Shown here: one piece after another, positions 52,959-62,271 of the stretch
Numbering within the stretch: the stretch's first letter is position 1
How the letters are laid out: each line of letters starts with the position of its first letter
Notes under the pieces: generated by a model
What the model saw: only the letters and a program-made list of their open reading frames with translations
Told to the model about the DNA's origin: nothing
Databases searched by the model: none
Origin: Lithodes maja
Lineage: Eukaryota; Arthropoda; Malacostraca; Decapoda; Lithodidae
Direction of reading: 5' to 3'
DNA: 64,000 nucleotides
NCBI GenBank assembly: GCA_037953745.1
Contig: JBAKBP010007634.1
Coordinates: forward strand, 1-64,000
Program-made: the position numbers and the translations under genes

Positions 52959-54562
52959 GTGTATTTACCTAATTGTATTTACCTAATTGTAGTTTACAGG
53001 AGTTGAGCTAAGCTCGTGTTGTCCCATCTCTCAGTCTACTTTTTATCCAATTTTTTCTTGAAAATATGGATGTTCCTTGCCCCTACCACCTCCTCCTCCA
53101 GCCCATTCCATTTGTCAATACATCTATAGGGGAAGCTAAACTTCCTGATATCGTTCTTGCAGGTAGGTCTTTTTACTTTGTAGCTGTGGCCTCTAGTTAT
53201 TCCTGTATCCATAATTAATATATCCTCCCTATCCAGCCTCTCCAGCCCCCGGGCACATTTGTACATCATTATCATGTCTCCCCTCTCTCTCCTCTCTTTT
53301 AGACTCGGTAGATTTAATTTGTCTAGCCTCCCTTCATATGGCAGTTCTCTGAGACTTGGAACCAATCTAGTGACTGCTCTCTGGATTCTTTCTAACTTGT
53401 GAATATGCTTCTTTAGATGCGGGGACCACACCACTGCTGCATACTCCAATCTTGGTCTAATCATACTCTTCATAATTTTCGCTACCATGGTCTCATCCAA
53501 GTAGTTCAGAGCAACTTTCATATTCCCGGCCATTGCATACATTCCGCTAAAGAGCTTGTTAATATGTTTCTCTGGCGACAAATTATCTTGTATAATCAAC
53601 CCTAAATCTTTTTCTTTTTCGGCCTTGCTAATTATATTATCTCCCATCCTGTACTCCCAATTTGGTCTATTCACACTTCTTCCCATATTTAACACATGGC
53701 ATTTACTTATATTAAATTTCATTTTCCACTTGGTGCTCCATTCGTATATTTTATCTAAATCCCCTTGCAGCTCCTCACAACTACTTTTATTTGTTATTTG
53801 TCTCATAATTTTTACGTCATCTGCAAACATTGACATGTAAGAGTTTATGCCTATCGGCAGGTCATTCACGTACATAAGGAACATGAGAGGTGCCAACACA
53901 GATCCCTGCGGCACACCACTCTCAACTTTCCGCCACGATGAGTAAGTTCCTCTAATGTTGGTCCTCATTTCCCTATCTGTTAAATAGCTCTCCATCCATT
54001 TCAGCAAACTCCCCCTGACACATCCTAGCGTCTCAAGCTTAGATAACAATCTCTTATGTGGTACCTTATCGAATGCTTTGGAAAGGTCTAAGTAGACGCA
54101 GTCCACCCATCCGCCTTTTTCTTGGAGTACATCTATCACCCTACTGTAATAACATAGCAAACTGGTAACACAAGATGTCCCTTCTCTGAATCCAAATTGC
54201 TTTGGGGTTATTATCTTCTTTCTCTCCAACATTTTCATCCATCTCTTCCTAATTAGCTTTTCACAAATCTTGCATACAATACTAGTAAGTGAAACTGGTC
54301 TATAGTTTAGAGGGTCCTCAGGTTTCCATTCTTGTATATCGGAATGATATTAGCTCATTTCCATTCAACAGGAACCTGTCCTTTATCTAAGGAAGCTTGA
54401 ATTATGTCCCTCACTGGCTCTACTAATTGTTCTGCACACTCCTTTAAAACCCAGGCAGACACTTCATCTGGTCCCATAGCTTTCCTTACTTCAAGTCCTC
54501 TCATCGCAGATAACAGCTCATCTCTAGTTATTTCAATCTTACTAAGACCACTCTCCAGTATC
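52959..54562 (-). pseudogene. LINE E copy 1: reverse transcriptase and C-terminal domain
   Basis: An open frame of 400 codons (54238-53036) runs from KQFGFREGTSC through YLDLSKAFDKVPHKRL, GVPQGSVLAPLMF and MFADDVKIM to the C-terminal LKERRERGDMIMMYKCARGL. Upstream, NYRPVSLTS is readable but separated by an in-frame TGA and an indel. The 5' truncation is at 54562 and the 3' tail is a TTTACCTAATTGTA tandem repeat (52962-52990). Its last ~110 bp overlap the start of the truncated right-edge copy. Confidence 0.88.
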
Positions 54563-55308
54563 GCTGAAAAGGGAGGGAATTGAGTGGAAGCTACCTATAC
54601 TGCTGTATGCGGATGATACAGTTCTGATGATTGATAATGAATGGGAGTTGCAGGGTCTGGTAAATGAGTTTGGAACAGTGTGCGAAAAACGGAATTTGAA
54701 GGTAAATGCGGGGAAGAGCAAGGTTATGGTCTTCGAAAGGGGTGAAGTCACAGAGTGTGAGGTGAAGCTGAACGGTCAGGCTATGGAGATCGTCAACTCT
54801 TTTAAGTATCTGGGCAGTGTGTTGAGTAAAGATGGGACTATGGATGAAGAAGTGCGGGAGAGGGTACAACAGGGAAAGAGGGTTGTAGGAACGCTAAAAG
54901 CAGTAACAAGAAATAGGGTGGTCAGTATGGAAGTGAAGAAGTCCTTGCATGACAGTGTGGTAATCCCGACACTGACTTACGGAAGCGAAGCATGGACGTT
55001 GGTTGAGAGACTCAGACCAAGAGTGAGAGCAGTGGAAATGAATTACTTAAGGAGTGCGTGCGGAGTTACATGGAGGGATAGACAGACTAATGAGGAAGTA
55101 AGAAGGAGGTGTGGTGTGAAGGTAGATGTGCTGGAAAGTGTGAAAAGGAACAACTTGAGATGGTTCGGCCATATGGAATGTATGGAAAGCGAGAGAATGA
55201 CTAAGAGGGTGTATGAGAGCGAGGTGGATGGACAGAGAGGGAGAGGTAGACTGAATGAGAGGTGGAAGGATGGAGTGAGGAAGTACATGAATGAAGGTGG
55301 TGCTGGTT

Positions 55309-55881
55309 GTTGTTGTTGTTGTTGTTGTTGTTCCCTAAGCTGCCTGGCCGAACAGCCCCGAGTCCCTGAGGAAGGCCACGGCCACGATCGGGCTTTCCCA
55401 CAGAGCTCTCATTGAGTGAAGGTTGTGTTGTTGGCGTAAGTGGTTGTGTGAAATGCAGTCTTCTATGATGTGTTTAATGGTATGGGGTGCTGTGTTACAT
55501 CCCGGGCAGGCGTCGACAACGGAGTCATCCAGTCTCTTCTGATAGCTCAGGAGAGCTGGATGGTGTCCGCATCTCAGCCTGGCCAGGTGGACTCTGTCCT
55601 CGCGAGGGAGGGAGGATTCGGAAGGATGGATTTCGGGAGGTCGTGCATGCAGCTGCGTGTTGTCTGTGAGTGAGTGGATGGATTGGCGAGAGATATGAGT
55701 ATGGATGTGCTTCTGGAAGTTAGTTCGGGGTGGGCAGGGAGGGAGAGAGGACAATAATTGTGTGTGATACCGTGTGCTGGGTGTTGTTTTGATATTTCTT
55801 GGTGTCTGTGGGTGTGTTGCCATGTAGTTTAGTGGGTGGTCTTGGTTCGTGGAGGCTGCTGCCAGGAATTGAGTGCCTCTC
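55309..55881 (-). pseudogene. (AAC)n-tailed LINE J, copy 2: C-terminal RNase H/zinc-knuckle fragment
   Basis: Flanked by GTGCTGGTT at 55300-55308 and 55882-55890 within the RTE. The minus strand encodes a LINE tail: REDRVHLARLRCGHHPALL, then ACPGCNTAPHTIKHIIEDC (a CCHC-type knuckle), ending DSGLFGQAA. That pattern usually follows the RNase H domain of I/R1-like LINEs. It ends in (AAC)n. Confidence 0.8.
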
Positions 55882-55990
55882 GTGCTGGTTGGGGAGAGGG
55901 GCGTCATCTGACTGGGGACAGAGGTGCATGGGGGCGGTTCGTTCGTGGCCACCCCTTCGGGGATCACGGCGTCAGGCAATAGATAGATAG

Positions 55991-56575
55991 ATAGAAAACC
56001 TAATAAAAAAGTATGGTACTAAAATTTCTTTTTCGTCACAAGGTTGTCAATACGGTACTTCAGGTTATCGATAGCTCTAAAGATCATATGAAAACGTGTT
56101 AAACCCTCGGAAAAACCTAATATAAAAGTATGGTATTAACATTTAATTTTCGTAACAAGTTTGTCAATACAGTACTTTCCCGTTATCAATGTACAATCAA
56201 AGCTGAAGATTGCAGAGTAAACACCGTAGACTTCATAGACTTTTCTTTCACCTACGTATAATCGACAGCCAATTTTTTGTTTTAATTACTAAGAGATTAG
56301 TACTCAACCAGCGGGGGTGTGGGGGCGGCAGCCCCCACCCATAATACTAGGTTAGGTTAGGTAAGGTTGTTATGTTAGGCCAATGTCTTTTCAAATCACT
56401 ATCGGGGGCTGTCTCAACATCGATCGATAGGCCTAGCCTAATGGGGAAAATAGGTTTTCCCGAGATTTCTAATTAATTACAAACACTATAAATTGATGCA
56501 AATGAATTTTTATTTTATAAAAAAAACACTGAAAATTTGTGGTATTAAAATACAAAAAATCCACAAATTCATTGG
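55991..56575 (-). repeat. Module M, copy 3 (minus)
   Basis: It continues 52900-52936 across the RTE. It has two ~125-bp units, a GC hairpin near 56320, TTAGG repeats and the CGATCGATAGGCC block. Confidence 0.7.
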
Positions 56576-56619
56576 GGCACTCCGAAATAAGAATTGCAAT
56601 TTTTTTTAAAAATACTGTA

Positions 56620-57129
56620 CAGTAAACCCTCGCTCTTTCGGACTAATTGGGGGAGACCCCTGTCCGAAAGAGTCAAAAGTCCGAAAGGGCCGAGTCCGAA
56701 CTCACGCTTCAGCCATTCGGACTTGTCCGAATGTCTGAAATAATGTCCGAAGTTTATAAGGCCGAAACTCGGCTCTTCGATCCGAATGCGAAATAATTTT
56801 TCTCAGCCTTTCAGACAAATCTGAAAGGCTGAAATAGTGTCCGAAGTTTATAAGTCCGAATACACATTCACCTAACCAGACAAGTCCGAAACTCGGCTCT
56901 TTGGTCCGAATGAGATTTAATTTTTCTCAGCCTTTCGGACAAATCCGAAAGGCTGAAGCATGAGTCCGAAGTTAAATGTAGTCCGAAAGTGTAGTCCGAA
57001 AAGGACGGAGGTATTTTCTCAGCCTTTCGGACAAATCCGAAAGGCTGAACCATGAGTCCGAATTGAAATGCTAGTCCGAAAGTCTGAGAATTCCGAAAGA
57101 TTGAAGTCCGAAAGAGCGGGGGTTTACTG
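56620..57129. mobile_element. TA-flanked MITE with CAGTAAACC...GGTTTACTG ends
   Basis: TA at 56618-56619 and 57130-57131. The left end is CAGTAAACCCTCGCTCTTTC and the right end, read inward, CAGTAAACCCCCGCTCTTTC. The 510 bp are filled with TCCGAAAGGCTGA-type words in both orientations. There is no transposase. Ends and target site fit the pogo/Tc1-mariner group. Confidence 0.85.
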
Positions 57130-57743
57130 TACCTTATTTCCAACTCGCGCTAGCTCAAAATTTTGTGGGCAACATTTTTGATTTGCATACATATATGGAA
57201 GCGAAATTTTATGAGGATTCCACTGGTAACTTCAGAATTACTATAAACCAAATAGTTACTGAGATACATGAATAAACGTGAAAGTATCGAAAACAGACAG
57301 CTGTACTCTTCCCTCTTCCCATGCCAGCTGTGAGTAAACCAATAAACTGAGGGGGTTGCCAATTTTTTCCATTGAACTAGACTTAATACTGAGTATCTAT
57401 ATCAAAAATGACGCGCGTCAGACGAAAACTTAATTTTTGGCGAATATTTTTAAGTTTAATGATGCTAAACGAGTCATCGTGCGCTTAGGGGGTAAATACT
57501 GTACCCTAATGACGCACATAGAGTCATCGTGCGCCTAAGGGTTAAACAACACTGTATTTCAAATAAAAAGTAAAAAACAACAACAAATTACCTGAAAAAC
57601 TCGTATCTGGTTGGTGATAAATCTTTATCAAAATAAGTTTTTTTCCAGTTTCCGCGTCTGCTGAACCATCCAAAAACACGCTAAAAGGCGTGGATTGAAG
57701 GTGGGAGGTAGTGGGGGAGGGGTAGCATAACTGTAGATTTACC

Positions 57744-58150
57744 ATTGCCAGCAGGGGGCAAATAACCAAAAAAAATCGCCGTCAAAATAGACGCGAAGGT
57801 AACTGCGGGCAGTGCGACGATCGGTTATTTGCCCCCTGCTGGCAATATAGGCTAGGCCTAGCCTATATATATATTGTATCCAATGGCATTCAAAATAGAC
57901 GGGAACATGATTGCAAAGGTCCGATGCCTCCCCCGCCGCCGTCATGTTTACATTTATCGATCGCCGTGGTTAAGTTCGCGTCTATTTTGACGGTGATTTT
58001 TTCGGTAATTTGCCCCCTGCTGGCAATATATGATGATGACAATATGTCATGGGGGGGGGGGGGGGGGGGGGGGGACATATTATTGTATCCAAAGGCTGTC
58101 AAAATAGACGGGAACATGATGGTAAAGGTCAGACGCCACTACGCGTAGTG
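57744..58150. repeat. GTCTATTTTGAC repeat, copy 2, with a 24-bp perfect inverted repeat
   Basis: The 24-bp arms at 57744-57767 and 57823-57846 (around GCCAGCAGGGGGCAAATAA) are exact inverses with 55 bp between. Further GCCCCCTGCTGGC and GTCTATTTTGAC words follow, then a run of about 24 G at 58051-58074. Confidence 0.75.
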
Positions 58151-58204
58151 TAAACAAGGCTGGCAGTATGCCCGTACTTAACATTCTTGCCTATAAAGAA
58201 ACCT

Positions 58205-59945
58205 CAATAAAACATTTTGCCCGTTGGATCCCATAAATGTTTCCAAGCTACCAAGAGTCTATGATCACACAGTTGAGTTTATTTCCAAAATAATTAATAA
58301 GTGCTTCTCTGAAGGTAGCTTCCCACATTCTGAAAAGCATGCACTACTCCGACCTACTCTAAAGAAACCTGGACTTGATGTTGAGAACATGTTGAACTAT
58401 CGTCCTGTCTCCAACCTGTCCTTCATATCAAAGATATTAGAGCGTGCAATACTTGACCAATTACAACCACTACTTCAGCAGAATGAAACTATCCCAATTT
58501 TTCAGTCTGCTTACCGACAGCATCATTCAACTGAAACAGCATTGATTAGAGTACATAATGATCTAGTTGAGAACATTTGCAATGGTGTGGCCTCACTATT
58601 GGTCTTGCTTGATCTCTCTGCGGCTTTTTGACACAGTGGATCACGAGTTGTTATTGAGTGATCTTTATGATTGTGGTGTGCGTGACTCCGCTCTCTTGCT
58701 TCTTGGGTCGTACTTGTCAGGTAGATCCCAGAGTGTGATGGTAAATCAAGTGGTCTCGGACTCGACACCCCTGCAGTATGGTGTTCCGCAGGGATCAGTT
58801 TTAGGTCCTATCCTATTTATAATTTATATTAGCAGTTTGTCTCTTCTGCTTCGTGCACATAATGTCACCTTTCACTTTTATGCAGATGACACCCAGATTT
58901 ATGTGAGAATCACAAATATAGTTGATATACGGAGTAAGATGGAATTGTTGATGTCTGATATCAAGAAGTGGATGAGAGCGAGAAAACTTAAACTAAATGA
59001 TGGTAAAACTGATATTCTCATCATCCGAGGAAATAGAAGAGCTGATGATATAGTAGGTGCCCTCTCCATCAATGTGGGTGGATCTCAGCTGCGACCGGCC
59101 AACTCTGTTCGAAATCTGGGTGTATATGTGAACTCCCGATTAGATTTCAAAGAGCATGTAAACCAGATAGTTAAAAGTTGTTACTTGCACATCAGAAATC
59201 TCTATTTGGTGAAGCCGTTTATAACCAGACGTTGCCTCCTGATGTTGGTTCACTCATTGGTCTTCTCTCGTGTTGATTATTGCAATGCCCTGTTGGTGGG
59301 TCTTCCAAATTATATTTTGAAGAAAGTTCAGTCTGTTCTTAACAGGGCCGCAAGACTAATTTTTGGTGTTCCACCTAGAACTCCTACTACATCTCTTCAC
59401 ATAGAACTGCACTGGCTGCCAGTAAGAGCAAGAATAGAATTTAAGTTGTGTTTGGTGACCTTTAAGGTTCTCAAATTTGGTGAGCCTAGGTACCTTGCGG
59501 AGCTGCTCAGGCGCCCACCGGCACACCATGGTGTAGTTGTGCGTCATGACAATGACCCTTTTCGTCTTGATGAACCATGGGCTTTCCAGCAGTCTTCTTT
59601 ATTTGAGAGGTCTTTCTCCTACATGGCTCCGAGGTTGTATAACAGGTTGCCGCTGTCCATGAGACAACTGAGTTCTGTTGAATGCTTCAAGAGACAACTT
59701 AAGACTTTTCTCTTTGAGAGAAGCTATGATCTTGGGAGAGGTGTCATGGCAGATGGATATAGAGTTTAGGCTATTTTGCCACTGCTAGTGATTGTTAAAT
59801 GTGTGTTGTATATAAGCCTTCTTTTGATGCATTGATTTTTTTTTTCTTTTTTCTTTCTCTTTTCGAGCGCTAGTGAATTCTTCGGAAAAATTGGCGCTTA
59901 TGAGAAATAAGTAACATGCTTATTATTATTATTATTATTATTATA
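58205..59945 (+). pseudogene. LINE I: reverse transcriptase with a single frameshift
   Basis: The first frame (58224-58631) encodes NYRPVSNLSFISKI, FQSAYRQHHSTETA and LLVLLDLSAAF. A five-T run at 58625-58629 has one T too many, and the second frame (about 58620-59769) continues DTVDHELLLSDLYDCG, GVPQGSVLGPILF, FYADDTQIY, LHWLPVRARIEFKL and LKTFLFERSYDLGRG. Endonuclease is missing (5'-truncated). The 3' region ends in (ATT)n at 59922-59943. It is related to LINE F but clearly distinct. Confidence 0.88.
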
Positions 59946-59989
59946 ATTCTCTAAGTGTTTTCTATAGCTTTCTCTTACAGTATTAGTCA

Positions 59990-60400
59990 TTAACCTAAAT
60001 AACATGGGGGCTGCTGCCCCCAGACCCCCGCTGCTCTAAATAATGTTGTAGAGGAGATAAAATCACTAGGCTAAAAGGTACCGATACTGCGGGAGAGCGA
60101 AAAACACCTTCGAGATCGTGCGTCTACTACGAATAATATCAACCTAGAATTTAGGAGTAACAGAATAGTAACAAAACAGGGGGAGGATGGATGTAGTTTC
60201 TGAGCGTACGGTCGTCATGCTTACATAGGGCGATCGCCGCGGTTAACTTCGCGTCTATTTTGACAGCTATTTGCCCCCTGCTGGCAATATATATGATGAT
60301 GACAATAGCCTATGTCATGGGAGGGTGAGGGCCGAGTGGGGACTTTAGACGAGAACTAGACTGCAAGCGTCCGACGCCGCCATGTTTACATTTGTCGATC
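59990..60400. repeat. Module M hairpin remnant and GTCTATTTTGAC repeat, copy 3
   Basis: GGGGGCTGCTGCCCCC at 60007-60022 and gcgtctattttgacagctat at 60251-60270 belong to the families described above. No gene. Confidence 0.55.
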
Positions 60401-60412
60401 TTCGTGCTTAAC

Positions 60413-60935
60413 CCGCTGAGTGCCAGGGACGTATATATACGTCCTAGGGTGTTGTCACGCCCAGTGCCAGGGACGTACTGTATATATACGTCCTCGCCGA
60501 AAAAAAATCATAGCAGCGAAACGACTGCACCTATGGCTTTCATATTTTTACCACATGTACCTTACCCTTTTGGCTACCCACCACAAAAATCCCAAATCCC
60601 TCCTCCCACCCACTCGCTGACTGTCGGTCCCGTCAGAAAGAAAAAAAGGAAAATCTGTGGCGGCGAAACGATTAGACCAATCGGTTCCATATTTGTGTGA
60701 CAAGTCTCTTACCCTTCTGCCTTCCCTCCACCACACCCCCAACCACCTCCCACCACCCACTTCCAGTGTAGAAAGGAAAAAAAGGAAAGGAAAAAAAGGA
60801 AAAAAAAGGAAAATCCGTGGTGGCGAAACTACAAATCGGCTTCATATGTGTAACACAAGTCAATTACCCTTCTACCTTCCCCCCACCAACTCCAAAACCA
60901 CCCTCCCACCACCCTCTCACCACCCTCTCACCCAT
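60413..60935. repeat. Minisatellites: GACGTATATATACGTC pair, then ~150-bp units x3
   Basis: Two copies of gtgccagggacgtatatata-type sequence start near 60421 and 60464; the second carries an extra CTGTA. Three C-rich units follow, each beginning aaaatc(t/c)gtggcggcgaaac-like (60503, 60649 and 60809). A TTAACCCGCTGAGTGCC motif at 60409 resembles a piggyBac end, but I see no partner. Confidence 0.7.
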
Positions 60936-60937
60936 GT

Positions 60938-60987
60938 GCTTTGCGCAGTGGCAGTATCGTAACCAATGAGGTTTAGTTTTCCGAGTG
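60938..60987 (+). ncRNA. U4 snRNA-like 5' segment (chimeric or pseudogene)
   Basis: From memory of the conserved U4 snRNA, CTTTGCGCAGTGGCAGTAT, then CGTAACCAATGAGGTTTA and TCCGAG correspond to its 5' stem-loop, with one G-to-A change and a short TTT insertion. The match then stops; the rest of U4, including its Sm site, is not recognisable. It lies about 300 bp upstream of the LINE E ORF1 start. Confidence 0.7.
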
Positions 60988-61292
60988 ACGTATCTGCTAC
61001 TGCTGAAGGCCCAAAACACGGTTAAAGTTTTCAATTTCATCTTTGCCTAGTACTTGCGACACCTCGGTTGGGTTACCTTCTTAGGAAGGTAATCAAGTCG
61101 TACCCCACCTGCTCGTGGTGACCTCGCAAACACCCATTTCTATTTATTTTTTCCATTTGTTCTTTTTTCAAGATAGGGTGACACAAACGGGGACGGCGCT
61201 ACCTGGGTTTATCCCAGGTAGTAGTTTAATTTTACTGTAATTTTATTAAGTGTTTTGTATATTTTTAACTGTAGGCTACATAAATATAAACA
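60988..61292 (+). other. Leader between U4-like segment and LINE E ORF1, with two hairpins
   Basis: A 10-bp stem with TTAG loop (61071-61094) and an 8-bp stem TACCTGGG-TTTAT-CCCAGGTA (61200-61220) are visible. It is probably the LINE 5' untranslated region. Confidence 0.5.
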
Positions 61293-62209
61293 ATGGCCGG
61301 CCAAGGCAAACGGAGGCAGAGTTTATTGGGAGATGAAGATAGCTATGAATTTGAGGGATTTCTGGCAGAGGGTAATGAAGTGGAGGATCAATTGACTGTG
61401 GTGAAGAGACAGATGATGGGTCTGTTAAGATGGAAGGGAGTTATGGAGAATTGGAGGAGAGATATAGGTGTGAAGGTGGAGTCACTGACAGAAATATGTG
61501 GAGCCAGTTCAGTAGCAACTGCAGATGGGCCATTAATTGCTAACCTAGATGCTGTGATAAGGAAAGTAGATGAGCTGGAGGCAGAGAACATGGCACTCAA
61601 GGAGCAGCTAAAGGAGTATGAGGGCCATTTAAGTGAGAAAGTAAAGGGAGTAATAAGTGAGGAGAAAAATGAGTGGACAAGGGTGGGGAATGCTAAGGTG
61701 GATGCATTGGAAGAAATCATGAAGGAGCAGGAGAAAAAGAGAAAAGAGAGTTTGAGAAGAATGTAGTGCAGGTTTTGAAGAGCAAGGAAAAGGTAGTGAG
61801 GGAAACAGTAGATAGAGGTAAAAGCATAATAATTTTTGGAGACATTGAAGAACATTTAGCAGATATGAGGGAGAGAAGGGGAAGGGATGAGGACAAAGTA
61901 AAGAAAATATTGGAGTGTCTAGACGAAGGCTGTGATTGGGGGAGAGAACTGGACGAAGTAAGACGGCTAGGAAGATATAAAAAGGGTGAGATGAGACCGA
62001 TAAAAGCAGAGTTTAAATCTAGGTCAGTGGTTGAAGCATTAACCATTGTAAGCTGGAGGCTAAATAGTTGTACTGGAATGAAACATATTAGGGTGAAAAA
62101 GGACTTAAGCATAGAGGAAAGGGAAAAGTTGAGAGAAGTTCAAGCAAGGGCTGACGATGAAAATCGAAAATTGTCAGATGAGGAGAAAAGGAAATTTTTT
62201 GGAGAGTAA
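61293..62209 (+). pseudogene. LINE E copy 2 ORF1: coiled coil plus RRM-like domain, frameshifted
   Basis: ATG 61293 opens 157 codons with a long helical/coiled-coil region (IRKVDELEAENMALKEQLKE). The frame then ends at 61766. A one-base shift near 61736-61750 leads into a second frame (to 62209) with a LINE ORF1-type RNA-binding domain: SIIIFGDIEE, RRLGRYKKGEMRPIKAEF and LSIEEREKLREVQARADDEN. Coiled coil followed by this domain is the usual plan of LINE ORF1 proteins that trimerise and coat the RNA. Confidence 0.8.
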
Positions 62210-62271
62210 AGGAAGGGAAACTAAAGAAGTGGTACACTCCGAGTCAGAAAGAACGGAAAATACGAGGAGAA

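Larger units (their letters stand above)
52937..55990 (+). mobile_element. RTE-like LINE copy 4 (plus), carrying two nested LINEs
   Basis: Flanked by 11-bp repeats AAAACCTAATA (52926-52936 and 55991-56001) inside module M copy 3. The plus strand has about 22 bp of RTE coding, the LINE E insertion, then LLYADDTVLMIDNEWELQ, EIVNSFKYLGS, TLTYGSEAW and LRWFGHMECMESER. Element J follows, then the 3' end with (ATAG)n. About 875 bp of RTE remain after subtraction, so it is 5'-truncated, but it keeps the catalytic YADD block. Confidence 0.85.
52598..57541. mobile_element. piggyBac-like element PB-c, expanded by nested insertions
   Basis: TTAA at 52594-52597 and 57542-57545. Both ends read inward as CCCTTAGGCGCAC, a perfect 13-bp inverted repeat. 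The right end has a second subterminal copy (gagtcatcgtgcgcttaggg). Inside are module M copy 3, an RTE containing LINE E and element J, and a TA-flanked MITE. No piggyBac coding was found. The pairing of the two ends is strongly supported by their identity but would be secured by an unexpanded copy. Confidence 0.7.
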
